From the NCBI RefSeq assembly GCF_001552155.1, contig NZ_BCQQ01000082.1, positions 1-32,768 of the forward strand: DNA of 32,768 bases, read 5' to 3'. Position 1 is the stretch's first letter. Every line of letters begins with the position of its first letter. The position numbers and the translations under genes were made by a program. Shown piece after piece: positions 14,979-23,057 of the stretch. The notes beneath the pieces are model-generated. The model ran no database searches, was not told the DNA's origin, and was given only the letters and a program-made list of their open reading frames with translations. Origin of the DNA: Actinomadura formosensis NBRC 14204 (GTDB lineage: Bacteria; Actinomycetota; Actinomycetes; Streptosporangiales; Streptosporangiaceae).

Positions 14979-16364
14979 TCAGCGCAGCGCGGTGGCGAGT
15001 TCTTCCCACAGGTACGCGGCGGCCTCGGCACCCTTGAGCAGGAGCGGGATCTCGACCTTCTCGTTGGGGGCGTGGATGCGGTCGCCGTTCAGCCCGACCG
15101 CGACGAAGATCAGCGGCGCCTCCAGGATGTCGGCGAGGTCGGCCTCGGGGCCGCTGCCGCCCTCACGGGTGAACAGCACATCGGTGCCGAACGCCCGCTC
15201 CATCGCGCGCCGTGCGGCGGCGACGCCGGGCGAGCCGATCGGCGAGAAGCACGGCCGGACGCCGCCGCCCGGGACGCGGACCTCGGCGTCCACCCCGGGC
15301 GGGGTGTGCTCGGCGACCCACGCCTTGAACGACTCCTGCACCTTGCGCGGGTCCTGGCCGCCGACGAGCCGGAACGAGATCTTGGCGTGCGCGTCGCTGG
15401 GCACGATCGTCTTGCCGCCCGGCCCGTCGTGCCCGCCCCACATGCCGTTGATCTCGGCGGTCGGGCGCGCCCAGATCCGTTCGAGGGTCGTGTAGCCCTT
15501 CTCGCCGTACGCGGCGCGGCTCTCACCGGCGGTGCGCAGCCATTCCTCCTCGTCGAACGGGAGGCGCGCGAACAGTTCGCGTTCCTCGTCGGTCAGCGGG
15601 ACGACGTCGTCGTAGAAGCCGGGGAGGGTGACGCGTCCGTCGGCGTCGTGCAGGGCGGCGAGCAGCGCGGCCATCGCGTGCAGCGGGTTCGGGACGGCGC
15701 CGCCGAACGAGCCGGAGTGCAGGTCGGTGGACGGGCCGCGCAGCGTGACCTCGGCCTCGGTGAGACCGCGCATCCCGGTGCACATGGACGGGACGTCCGC
15801 CGCCCACATCGTGGTGTCGCTGATGACGATCGCGTCGCAGGCGAGCCGGTCGCGGCGGGTGCGGAGCAGGTCGGCGAAGTGCACCGAGCCCGACTCCTCC
15901 TCGCCCTCCACCAGCAGCTTGATGGTCACGGGCGGGGCCTGCCGGCCGGACGCGGCGAGCAGGGCGCGGATGCCGAGCGTGTGGAAGAAGATCTGCCCCT
16001 TGTCGTCGGACGAGCCGCGGCCGATGAGCAGGTCGCCCTTCTCGACGGGCTCGAACGGGTCGGTCTCCCATTCCTCCAGCGGCTCGACCGGCTGGACGTC
16101 GTGGTGTCCGTAGACGACGACGGTGGGGGCGTCCGGGTCGTCGGCGGGCCATTCGCCGAAGACGGTGGGCAGCCCGCCGGTCTCCCAGATCTCGACGGTC
16201 GGGAAGCCCTGGTCGCGCAGGTGGGCGGCGAGCCAGTCGGCCGACCGGCGGACGTCGGCGGCGTGGCCGGGGTCGCCGGAGATGGACGGGATCGTCAGCC
16301 ATTCCTTGAGGTCGGCGATGAACCGGGCCCGCTCGGCCTGGATATAGGCGACTACGTCGTTCAC
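14979..16364 (-). CDS. M20 family dipeptidase (metallopeptidase)
   Basis: 461 residues from the chosen start. Metal-binding residues of the di-zinc M20 family are all visible: YGHHDVQP (first His), GRGSSDDKGQ (bridging Asp), EGEEESGS (catalytic Glu and metal Glu), VISDTTMW (Asp) and RIHAPNEKV (last His) near the C-terminus. The lid/dimerisation domain carries DLHSGSFGG. This group includes dipeptidases of the CNDP/DUG1 type. I prefer the GTG at 16364 because AGGGG lies 7 bases before it; an ATG at 16370 would be only one base from that site. It is upstream of nudC in the same operon. Confidence 0.9.
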   Translation of the reverse strand: MNDVVAYIQAERARFIADLKEWLTIPSISGDPGHAADVRRSADWLAAHLRDQGFPTVEIWETGGLPTVFGEWPADDPDAPTVVVYGHHDVQPVEPLEEWETDPFEPVEKGDLLIGRGSSDDKGQIFFHTLGIRALLAASGRQAPPVTIKLLVEGEEESGSVHFADLLRTRRDRLACDAIVISDTTMWAADVPSMCTGMRGLTEAEVTLRGPSTDLHSGSFGGAVPNPLHAMAALLAALHDADGRVTLPGFYDDVVPLTDEERELFARLPFDEEEWLRTAGESRAAYGEKGYTTLERIWARPTAEINGMWGGHDGPGGKTIVPSDAHAKISFRLVGGQDPRKVQESFKAWVAEHTPPGVDAEVRVPGGGVRPCFSPIGSPGVAAARRAMERAFGTDVLFTREGGSGPEADLADILEAPLIFVAVGLNGDRIHAPNEKVEIPLLLKGAEAAAYLWEELATALR

Positions 16365-16522
16365 CCGCATGCCCCTTTGCATGTGTGTCCTGTCGTACTT
16401 TGTGCACCGGCACCCAAGGCCGTCACCTGCGCTCCGGCGGCCGGGACGTGAGTCTTGGACGCCGTACGCACGGGCAGTGAGCTTACATTTGGTGTCAGCA
16501 TCGTGTTAGAGGGGAAGCAGCC

Positions 16523-16795
16523 GTGATCCTTATCGACCCGCCGCTGTGGCCCGCGCGTGGCCGTATCTGGTCACACATGGTGAGCGACGTGTCGTATGAG
16601 GAGCTGCACCTGTTCGCCGCGGATCTGGGGATGCCGCCGCGGGCGTTCGAGCGCGACCACTACGACGTCCCGTCCGAGCTGTACGAGGCCGCGTTGCTCC
16701 AGGGGGCGGTGGCCGTCGGCTGCCAAGAGCTGCTCTTGCGGCTCACCCGGGCGGGGTTGCGGTGCCGCAAGGAGTACAGCCCGCGCCTGCGTTAG
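16523..16795 (+). CDS. DUF4031 domain protein
   Basis: 90 residues, the whole length of the DUF4031 family. The motifs LIDPPLWPARGRIWSHMVSD, ELHLFAADLG and FERDHYDVPSELY are diagnostic. The function is not known; conserved His and Asp residues (SH, RDHYD) suggest metal or nucleotide binding. The start is a GTG with GAGGGGAAG about 5 bases upstream. It is convergent with an HD-domain phosphohydrolase gene, a pairing that I recall from other actinomycetes. The TAG stop is part of the first copy of a short triple repeat. Confidence 0.85.
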   Translation: MILIDPPLWPARGRIWSHMVSDVSYEELHLFAADLGMPPRAFERDHYDVPSELYEAALLQGAVAVGCQELLLRLTRAGLRCRKEYSPRLR

Positions 16796-16822
16796 GCGTT
16801 CGCGTTAGGCATCGCGTTAGGC
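16789..16822. repeat. Three copies of GCGTTAGGC between convergent genes
   Basis: Copies begin at 16789, 16802 and 16814 (spacings 13 and 12). The first copy supplies the stop codon of the DUF4031 gene and the third supplies the stop (TAA on the minus strand) of the HD gene. Confidence 0.75.
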
Positions 16823-17425
16823 GTTGAGGAGCATCAGCTCCGTCCGGATGTTGTCGCGTGCGCGTTCTTCGTAGCGGTCGCGGGCGACGGGGGTGTGGAA
16901 CAGCCTGGGCAGTTTCAGCAGGCCGTTGAGCACTTCGGCCCGTCCCGCACGGAAGAACTCCTCGGGGACGAACGCGTACTCCTCCCGGACGGCGGCGGCG
17001 TAGGCGGCGTACTGGTCGGGGCCTGCGCCGAGGATGGCGAGGTCCGCGTCGCACAGGACCTGGCCGTTGCGGTCGTCTTCGTCCGGCGCGTGCGCGGCGG
17101 TCAGCTCGACCAGCCGGACGACCTCCTCGACATCGGTTTCGCGCAGGTCGGTGTCGGCGAGCATCCGGACGGCGAGGCGGGCGCTGCGCTCCTCGTTGTC
17201 GGCGCGCTGGGGGTCGTAGACGGCGTCGTGGAACCAGGCGGCGAGCCGCACGAGGTCGGGGGCGGCGGCATGGCCGGCCAGTTCGTCCACAAGGTCGAGG
17301 ACGGCGGTCAGATGCGCCCGGGTGTGGTAGCGGCGGTGCGGCTCGCCGTAGCGCTCATCCAGTTCCGTCCCGATATGCCGGGTGTGAGGCCCCGCGAGCG
17401 CGACCCACCGGTCGACAAGATCCAT
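16817..17425 (-). CDS. HD-domain metal-dependent phosphohydrolase
   Basis: 202 residues. The first His of the HD site is in YHTRAHL, followed by AAWFHDAVYDP (HD pair) and, later, LCDADLAILG with the C-terminal Asp, as in the predicted HD superfamily hydrolases (COG4339). The substrate is unknown; small phosphoesters or nucleotides are typical. The ATG at 17425 is chosen because GGATGGGG precedes it; the open frame continues to 17485 but without family similarity. It is divergent from the siderophore operon, whose promoter lies in the 133 bases between them. Confidence 0.85.
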   Translation of the reverse strand: MDLVDRWVALAGPHTRHIGTELDERYGEPHRRYHTRAHLTAVLDLVDELAGHAAAPDLVRLAAWFHDAVYDPQRADNEERSARLAVRMLADTDLRETDVEEVVRLVELTAAHAPDEDDRNGQVLCDADLAILGAGPDQYAAYAAAVREEYAFVPEEFFRAGRAEVLNGLLKLPRLFHTPVARDRYEERARDNIRTELMLLNA

Positions 17426-17477
17426 GGCCCCATCCTGACGGATCACCGGAGAGCCGGGCCACGCGATGCCGCCGTCC

Positions 17478-17508
17478 TTGCGCACGCGAGACCGCCCGGC
17501 ACTATGAT
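17478..17508 (+). promoter_or_regulatory. Predicted promoter of the siderophore operon
   Basis: TTGCGC (17478-17483), 19-base spacer, TATGAT (17503-17508). The start point would be near 17515, immediately before the iron box. Confidence 0.5.
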
Positions 17509-17520
17509 GATCAACGCGAG

Positions 17521-17539
17521 TTAGGCAAGCCTTACCTCA
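17521..17539 (+). promoter_or_regulatory. IdeR/DmdR-type iron box
   Basis: The 19-mer TTAGGCAAGCCTTACCTCA matches 14 of 19 positions of the actinobacterial iron box TTAGGTTAGGCTAACCTAA. It lies just downstream of the predicted start point and 20 bases before the first gene, where a bound Fe(II)-repressor would block transcription in iron-rich cells. Confidence 0.8.
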
Positions 17540-17558
17540 TTCACTGGAAGGGCCGGTT

Positions 17559-18713
17559 GTGGCCGCCTCTCTCTACTTGGTCGCCGGGAAGGCGACCGAC
17601 TCGGTGACGCACGGACTCCTGCCCGCCGCCGCGCGCCTCGGCCTCGACGTGACGCTGCTGACCGACCGTCCCGCCGCCCACCGCGCCGGCGGGCACGCCT
17701 TCGACGGGCCGGTCGTCGAGTGCGACGTCTCCGACTTCCGGGACATCGTCCCCCACATCGGCCGCGAGCCCGCGGCCGTCTTCTCCAACAGCGACTTCCT
17801 GCAGGTGCCCGCCGCGCTGGCGGCCGCCTATTTCGGCCTGCCCGGCAAGGACTGGCGGGCGGCGGCCCGCGCGAAGAACAAGGCCCTCATGCGCCGGCAC
17901 CTGGCGCCGATCGACCCGGTCTTCTCGGCGGACGCGCAGCGGGTACCGGAGGACGCGCCGTATCCGCTCGTCCTCAAGCCGCGTGAGGGTGTCGCCAGCG
18001 AGGACGTGTTCCTGGTCGAGGACGCCCGGGAACTGGCCGCCCGCGTCGGCGAGATCTCGGCACGGCGGGACGATCCACTGGTCGCGGAGGAGTACCTGCC
18101 GGGGCGTCTCCACACGTTGGAGACGCTGGGCGACGGGCGGGAACGACGCGTGCTGGGCTCGTTCCGCACCACCCTTTCGCCGCCGCCCTTCTTCGTGGAG
18201 GAGCGCCTTGAGTGGGCGGAGCCGCCCCCAGAGACGTCCCAGGTGTTGCGCCAGTTGGACGCGCTGGGCATCGGGTTCGGGGCGTGCCACACCGAGTTCG
18301 TCGTCCATGAGGGCCGTGCCCGGATCATCGAGGTCAACTACCGGCTGATCGGCGACCACTGTGACTTTCTGTTGGCCGACCTGCTGGGCGTTCCGCTCTT
18401 CGAGCAGATTCTGCGGGTTCACTTGGGTGAGCCTCTGCCCGATCCGCCGGTCCCTCGGCCGCGGCACGCCATCGCGGAGCCGGTCATCGCCGACCGCTCC
18501 GGCACGCTCACCGCCGCGCCCGGCCCACTGCTCATGGAGGACGGCCCGGTGCGGCTGTCCTACCGGCCTCAGCGCGCGGTGGGAGATTCCGTCGCCGTCA
18601 CCCGCACCAACCGCGACTACCTGGGCACCGTGCGGGCGATCGGTCCCGGGCCGGAGGAGGTCGAGGCCGCACTGGCGCGCTTCCGCGCCGCCCACGACTG
18701 GACGATCGCGTGA
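17559..18713 (+). CDS. ATP-grasp ligase of the siderophore operon (PvsA-like)
   Basis: 384 residues. ATP-grasp features: YPLVLKPREGVASEDVFLV (ATP-binding lysine and loop), VAEEYLPGRLHTLE, and HTEFVVHEGRARIIEVNYRLIGDH, where E-x-N-x-R gives the Mg-ATP ligands. The N-terminus (AASLYLVAGKATDSVTHGLLPAA) is a preATP-grasp Rossmann-like half. It would form an acyl-phosphate and join an amino acid or amine to a carboxylate. PvsA of vibrioferrin synthesis is an ATP-grasp enzyme in the same gene context. The start is a GTG with GGAAGGG 6-7 bases upstream. It is first in a four-gene operon behind an iron box; its stop overlaps the next start by 4 bases (GTGA). Confidence 0.85.
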   Translation: MAASLYLVAGKATDSVTHGLLPAAARLGLDVTLLTDRPAAHRAGGHAFDGPVVECDVSDFRDIVPHIGREPAAVFSNSDFLQVPAALAAAYFGLPGKDWRAAARAKNKALMRRHLAPIDPVFSADAQRVPEDAPYPLVLKPREGVASEDVFLVEDARELAARVGEISARRDDPLVAEEYLPGRLHTLETLGDGRERRVLGSFRTTLSPPPFFVEERLEWAEPPPETSQVLRQLDALGIGFGACHTEFVVHEGRARIIEVNYRLIGDHCDFLLADLLGVPLFEQILRVHLGEPLPDPPVPRPRHAIAEPVIADRSGTLTAAPGPLLMEDGPVRLSYRPQRAVGDSVAVTRTNRDYLGTVRAIGPGPEEVEAALARFRAAHDWTIA

Positions 18714-20284
18714 CCGGCGACATCGAGGGTCCGCTGGCGGCCCGCGTCCTGGACGCGCTCCTGCGCGAGGACTACGCGGGCTTACGGCGCTTCGTGCGGG
18801 ACCGGACACTGGAGCTGCCGGGCCGTTCCGTGCGGCTCCTGCGGGCACGTCCGGTCTTCCTCTCCGAACTCGTCGTCGACCCTGGGCAGGGTCTCCGGCT
18901 GAGGGACGTCTTCCAAGCAGTCCGTGCGGTGGCCGATCCGCGTGACGACACGGCGGCCTTCGAGCGCGAGTGCCTGGACGCGCTGGCGGCCGTGACGCTG
19001 CGCTCCGACGCACGCCCGGCCGTACACCGGCGGCTGGCCCGCATCCCGGACGGGCTGCGCCGGGGTCCCGGCACGTTCTACGAAACGCTCGCGGCCTACG
19101 GCGACCATCCGGTACATCCGGCCGGCCAGGGCCGCACCGGCCTCTCCATGGCCGATCTGAGCCGCTACGCCCCCGAGTTCGCGCCGTCGTTCCCGCTGCG
19201 GTGGGCGTCGGTCCGGGATCCGGTGCTCTCCGGGCGGCTCCCCGGCTGGTGGCCCCGCCCGTCCGACGTGGGGCTGGAGTCGGCCGGCGCGCTGTTCCCC
19301 GTCCATCCGCTGACGGTCCGGCGGGTGCGCGAGCAGCCCGGCGCGGACCTCGCGCCCGGCCCGTATCTGCGGGCCGGGCCGACCCTGTCCATGCGCACCG
19401 TGGTCGTCGCGCCGCTCGCCCATCTGAAGATGCCGCTGCCGACCAGCACGCTGGGCCTCCGCAACCGGCGGACCATCATGCCGGGCACGCTCGCGGACGG
19501 CGCGCTGGTCGAACGCATCCTGCGCGAGGTCCTCGCGTGCGAACCGGGGCTTCCCGTCCTTCTCGCCGACGAGCAGACCTACGGGCACACCGACGACCCG
19601 CTTCTCGCGTACATGGTGCGGCGTTTTCCTGCGGAGACGGCGCGCGCGCACATCGTCCCGGTGGCGGCGCTGCTCGCCGCTGCTCCCGATGGGGGCCACG
19701 TCATCGAGCGCTGGGACGTGGAAGAACTCTTCGGCGCCTACCTGTCGGCGTTGTTCGCCTGGAACGTCACGCTGTTCCGCTATGGCATCGCGCTGGAGGC
19801 GCATCAGCAGAACGTCGCTCTCGTCTTGGACGACGCCGCCCCGCTCCGCCTCCTCATCAAGGACAACGACGGCGCGCTGATCGACCCGGCACGGCTCCGA
19901 GAGCACCTCAGCCCGTCCCCCGGTACGGACCCGCGCGACCTCATCGACCGCAGGATGACGACCGGCGACCCCGAGGCCCTCGCCCGCGTGTTCGTCACCA
20001 TCACGCTGCACCTGTGCGCCGCCGCGCCCGCACTGGGACTGGACGAACGCGGCCTGCTCCCCTGGCGCACCGGGCTCACGATGATCCGCGAGCGGCTGGA
20101 CGCGGCGCTCGGGCCGGGCGAGGCGTTCCTGCGCTCCCGCACGCTGGACGCCGGCGCCCTGCCGGGCAAGGCCATGGTCACCGCCGGAACCCTCGTCGAC
20201 AAGGCGAGGACCGGCGCGGCCGACATCAACAAGCACTACGGCCCGCCAGGGCCCAACTACCTACGGGACGCGACGTGCTTTTGA
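18710..20284 (+). CDS. NIS siderophore synthetase, IucA/IucC family (PvsB-like position)
   Basis: 524 residues. NIS synthetase motifs: GDHPVHPAGQGRTG (near 125-138; the usual GHPxHPxxKxR-like loop, here with Gln where Lys is common), FPVHPLTVRRV, LSMRTVVV (S-x-RT adenylation signature) and, in the C-terminal FhuF-like part, GIALEAHQQNVALVLDD and RLLIKDNDGALID. These enzymes adenylate a carboxylate of citrate or 2-oxoglutarate and condense it with an amine or alcohol. Which substrate class this belongs to cannot be fixed by eye. Coupled to the ATP-grasp gene by GTGA. Its C-terminus overlaps the next gene by 10 bases (or 4, if a TTG is used). Confidence 0.9.
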   Translation: MTGDIEGPLAARVLDALLREDYAGLRRFVRDRTLELPGRSVRLLRARPVFLSELVVDPGQGLRLRDVFQAVRAVADPRDDTAAFERECLDALAAVTLRSDARPAVHRRLARIPDGLRRGPGTFYETLAAYGDHPVHPAGQGRTGLSMADLSRYAPEFAPSFPLRWASVRDPVLSGRLPGWWPRPSDVGLESAGALFPVHPLTVRRVREQPGADLAPGPYLRAGPTLSMRTVVVAPLAHLKMPLPTSTLGLRNRRTIMPGTLADGALVERILREVLACEPGLPVLLADEQTYGHTDDPLLAYMVRRFPAETARAHIVPVAALLAAAPDGGHVIERWDVEELFGAYLSALFAWNVTLFRYGIALEAHQQNVALVLDDAAPLRLLIKDNDGALIDPARLREHLSPSPGTDPRDLIDRRMTTGDPEALARVFVTITLHLCAAAPALGLDERGLLPWRTGLTMIRERLDAALGPGEAFLRSRTLDAGALPGKAMVTAGTLVDKARTGAADINKHYGPPGPNYLRDATCF

Positions 20285-21876
20285 CCGGACCGGCCGTCAC
20301 GGCCGACGACGCCACCTCGACCGCGCTGCTCAACTGCCTGATCCGGGAGGTCTGCGCGCCCGAGCAGCAGGTGTGGCCGGACGGCGGCCACCTCGTGGCC
20401 CGGCTGCCCCGCGCAGGCGTCGTCCTGCGGACGGGCTTGAGCCGGCCCCCGGTCGGTCCCACCTACCGCCTGGTACCGCCGTATGAGGAGCGGCGCGGAG
20501 ACGAGTGGATCGCGGCTTCCTGGGACAGGCTGGCGAACCTTGTCGCGGGGGAACTGGAACTCGCGACCGGCCGCCCCAACCCCGAGTTCCTCGCCCAGGT
20601 GGACAACAGCCACACCGCGTTGACCGCCATCATCGCCGCCAGGGGCGAACCCCCGGACGACCGGTACATCGCCTCAGAACAGGCTCTCATCGCGGGCCAT
20701 CGCTTCCACCCCTCCCCGAAGTCGCGGCAGGGGTCGCCAGGCGACTGGCTCCGGTACGCGCCTGAGACCGGGGCACGTTTCCGTCCGCGCTGGCTGGCCG
20801 TGCCGGAAGACCTCATCGCCGAGGAAGGCGCACCGGAGGCGTTCACGGCCCTGTCGTCGTACGGACCGCCCGCGCCGCCCGGCCGAAAGTCGCTCCCCGT
20901 CCATCCGTGGCAGTACTCCCTGCTGGCGGACGAACCCGTCCTTCGGAGGGCGCTGGCGCAGGGCCTCGTGCTCGACCTCGGCCCGTCCGGCGTCGAAGCG
21001 ATCCCGACCTCTTCCGTCCGGACGGCGTATCTGCCGGACGCGGACGTGTTCTGCAAGTTCAGCCTGGACGTGCGCATCACCAACTGCGTGCGCAAGAACG
21101 CCTGGTACGAACTGGCCGGCGCGATCACCCTCAACGCGTTGCTGCAACCCATCTTCGAGAAGCTGGACGCGACCTTCCTCGCAGAGCCCGCCTACCGCAG
21201 CATCGCGCTCCCCGACCGCCGCCTCTACGAGGGGCTGGGCGTGATCCTGCGCCAAGGAGTCACCCCCCTCCCCGGCACACCGCTCCTGGCCGGCGCCCTG
21301 GCCGACCCCTACAGCACGTTCCTCGCCGGCCTGCCCGCCCTCTCGACCCCGGAGAGCGCCCAAGCATGGTGGGACGCCTACGTGGGCCAGGTAGCACCAC
21401 CCGTCCTGAGCGCCTATCTGGACTACGGCATAGTCCTTGAACCGCACCTCCAGAACGTTCTCGTCTGCGTCGACGCAACGGGGATGCCCGTCCACGCCGC
21501 GTTCCGCGACCTCGAAGGCACCAAGCTGACCGCGGGCCGCTGGGACCTGGCACACGTCCCACCCCGCGTGGCCGAAAGCCTCACCTATGCGCCCGACCGA
21601 GGCTGGAACCGCGTCGTCTACTGCCTCCTCGTCAACCACCTCACCGAGATCGCAGCCGCCGTGGCGGACCTCCACCCGCCCTTGGAGCAGGCTCTATGGC
21701 AGATCGCGCGAGGGCACTTCACCGCCCACGACCATCACCCGCAGGTAAGGGCACTGCTGGCCGGCGTCCCGTTGCCCGCCAAGGCGAACCTCCGCACGCG
21801 CTGGTCCCGCATGGCCGACCGTGGCGCCGCCTACGTCCCGGCCCCGAACCCGCTCGCCGCGCCCCGACCGCTATGA
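20275..21876 (+). CDS. NIS siderophore synthetase, IucA/IucC family (PvsD-like position)
   Basis: 533 residues. Motifs: GHRFHPSPKSRQG (the ATP-contacting HPxxKxR loop), LPVHPWQYSLL (the classic HPWQ), IPTSSVRTAYL (S-x-RT), CKFSLDVRITNCVRKN, and the C-terminal GIVLEPHLQNVLVCVD and FRDLEGTKL. This is a canonical NIS synthetase, second of the operon. The start is uncertain: the GTG at 20275 overlaps the previous gene by 10 bases; TTG at 20281 would give a 4-base TTGA overlap like the other junctions. A much longer upstream frame is an accident of overlapping GC-rich coding. Its stop overlaps the decarboxylase start (ATGA). Two NIS enzymes imply a product with two carboxylate-derived joints. Confidence 0.92.
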   Translation: MLLTGPAVTADDATSTALLNCLIREVCAPEQQVWPDGGHLVARLPRAGVVLRTGLSRPPVGPTYRLVPPYEERRGDEWIAASWDRLANLVAGELELATGRPNPEFLAQVDNSHTALTAIIAARGEPPDDRYIASEQALIAGHRFHPSPKSRQGSPGDWLRYAPETGARFRPRWLAVPEDLIAEEGAPEAFTALSSYGPPAPPGRKSLPVHPWQYSLLADEPVLRRALAQGLVLDLGPSGVEAIPTSSVRTAYLPDADVFCKFSLDVRITNCVRKNAWYELAGAITLNALLQPIFEKLDATFLAEPAYRSIALPDRRLYEGLGVILRQGVTPLPGTPLLAGALADPYSTFLAGLPALSTPESAQAWWDAYVGQVAPPVLSAYLDYGIVLEPHLQNVLVCVDATGMPVHAAFRDLEGTKLTAGRWDLAHVPPRVAESLTYAPDRGWNRVVYCLLVNHLTEIAAAVADLHPPLEQALWQIARGHFTAHDHHPQVRALLAGVPLPAKANLRTRWSRMADRGAAYVPAPNPLAAPRPL

Positions 21877-22952
21877 ACGAACTCGCCCTGAGCCTCGACG
21901 CCTACCCGGCCTACATCTACGACCTGCCCGGCCTGGAAAACCACATCAAGGCCATCCGCACGGCCTTGGGCGGCACAGAGTTGTTCTACGCCGCGAAGGC
22001 CAACCCGGACGCCGAGATACTCCGTACCTTGGCGCCCCATGTGGACGGCATAGAGGTGTCCTCGGGCGGCGAACTGACTCACGTCCGCGAAACCCTGCCG
22101 GGCAAGCCGGTCGCTTTCGGCGGCCCGGGCAAGACACCCGAAGAACTGCGCCTGGCCCACAACGCCACCCGAATCCACGTGGAAAGCCCGACCGAACTCG
22201 CGCGCCTGGTCGCCCTGGGCCGCTCCGCCGAGATCCTCCTCCGCGCGAACCTCCCCCTGAAGACCCCGAACGCCGCCCTCACCATGAGCGGCCCCTTCGG
22301 CATGGACGAGGACGCCCTCAACGAATGCGCCCGCCTCATAGCCGGGAACCCCCGCCTCACCCTCCGGGGCGTGCACGCCCACCTCGCCTCCGGCCTGGAC
22401 GCCCCCACCATGCTCGACCTGGCCCACCGGATCGCCGAATGGGCGATTCCCTGGCTGAACACCCGTGGTGCAGAAGAACCCGAACTGAACGTGGGCGGCG
22501 GCATGGCCGTCGACTACGCCTCCCCCGAAGCCCTCTTCGACTGGCACGCCTACGGAACGGGCCTGGCCTCCATCCCCGCCAGGATCCGCATCGAACCCGG
22601 TCGCGCCATCACCGCTTATCACGGCTGGTACGTCACCGACGTCCTCGATGTGAAGACGATCCGGGGCGAGACCTACGTCATCCTCCGCGGCGGCACCCAC
22701 CACCTAAGAACCCCGGTCACGAAAGGCCACGACCAGCCCTTCGAAGTCCTCACCGCAACCGGCTCGGAGAGCCCGGCCACACTCGTAGGTCAGTTGTGCA
22801 CCCCGAAAGACGTCTTCGCCCGCGATGTCCTCGTCCCGCCCCTGACCCCAGGCGACGTCGTCGCGTTCACCATGGCCGGCGCCTACGCCTGGAACATCTC
22901 CCACCACGACTTCCTGATGCACCCGAAACCGGCCTTCCACTACCTGCGCTGA
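21873..22952 (+). CDS. PLP-dependent fold-III decarboxylase of the siderophore operon (PvsE-like)
   Basis: 359 residues. Alanine-racemase-fold decarboxylase: FYAAKANPD with the Schiff-base lysine K42, VSSGGEL, GVHAHLASGL, the phosphate-binding NVGGGMAVDY, RIEPGRAI, and the C-terminal LCTPKDVFA and AYAWNISHHDF, like diaminopimelate/ornithine decarboxylases. In vibrioferrin synthesis PvsE occupies this role and supplies the ethanolamine unit by decarboxylating a serine-derived carboxylate. Codon use differs from neighbours: GAA outnumbers GAG about two to one by my hand count, and rare TTG, CTA, ATA and AGA occur. The ATG overlaps the previous stop (ATGA). No exporter or uptake gene follows; the next gene is on the other strand. 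Confidence 0.88.
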   Translation: MNELALSLDAYPAYIYDLPGLENHIKAIRTALGGTELFYAAKANPDAEILRTLAPHVDGIEVSSGGELTHVRETLPGKPVAFGGPGKTPEELRLAHNATRIHVESPTELARLVALGRSAEILLRANLPLKTPNAALTMSGPFGMDEDALNECARLIAGNPRLTLRGVHAHLASGLDAPTMLDLAHRIAEWAIPWLNTRGAEEPELNVGGGMAVDYASPEALFDWHAYGTGLASIPARIRIEPGRAITAYHGWYVTDVLDVKTIRGETYVILRGGTHHLRTPVTKGHDQPFEVLTATGSESPATLVGQLCTPKDVFARDVLVPPLTPGDVVAFTMAGAYAWNISHHDFLMHPKPAFHYLR

Positions 22953-23057
22953 CAGCCGGGACGGAGATGTAGAGCCTGCCCGCCGCTCTGGACGCCGGCG
23001 CCGGTCTCCCCGGCCGGCGACAGCGCGGCGACGGTCTCGCCCCCCTGTGAGCCCAGG

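Noticed and set aside
16789..16822. Iron-box half sites from the TTAGGC repeats
   Set aside because: No inverted second half, and they lie between gene stops rather than at a promoter.
18970..21876. One long fused frame reading into the second NIS synthetase
   Set aside because: Its first half is Arg/Pro-rich out-of-frame sequence over the first NIS gene; family similarity begins only at about 20275, so it is not a fusion protein.
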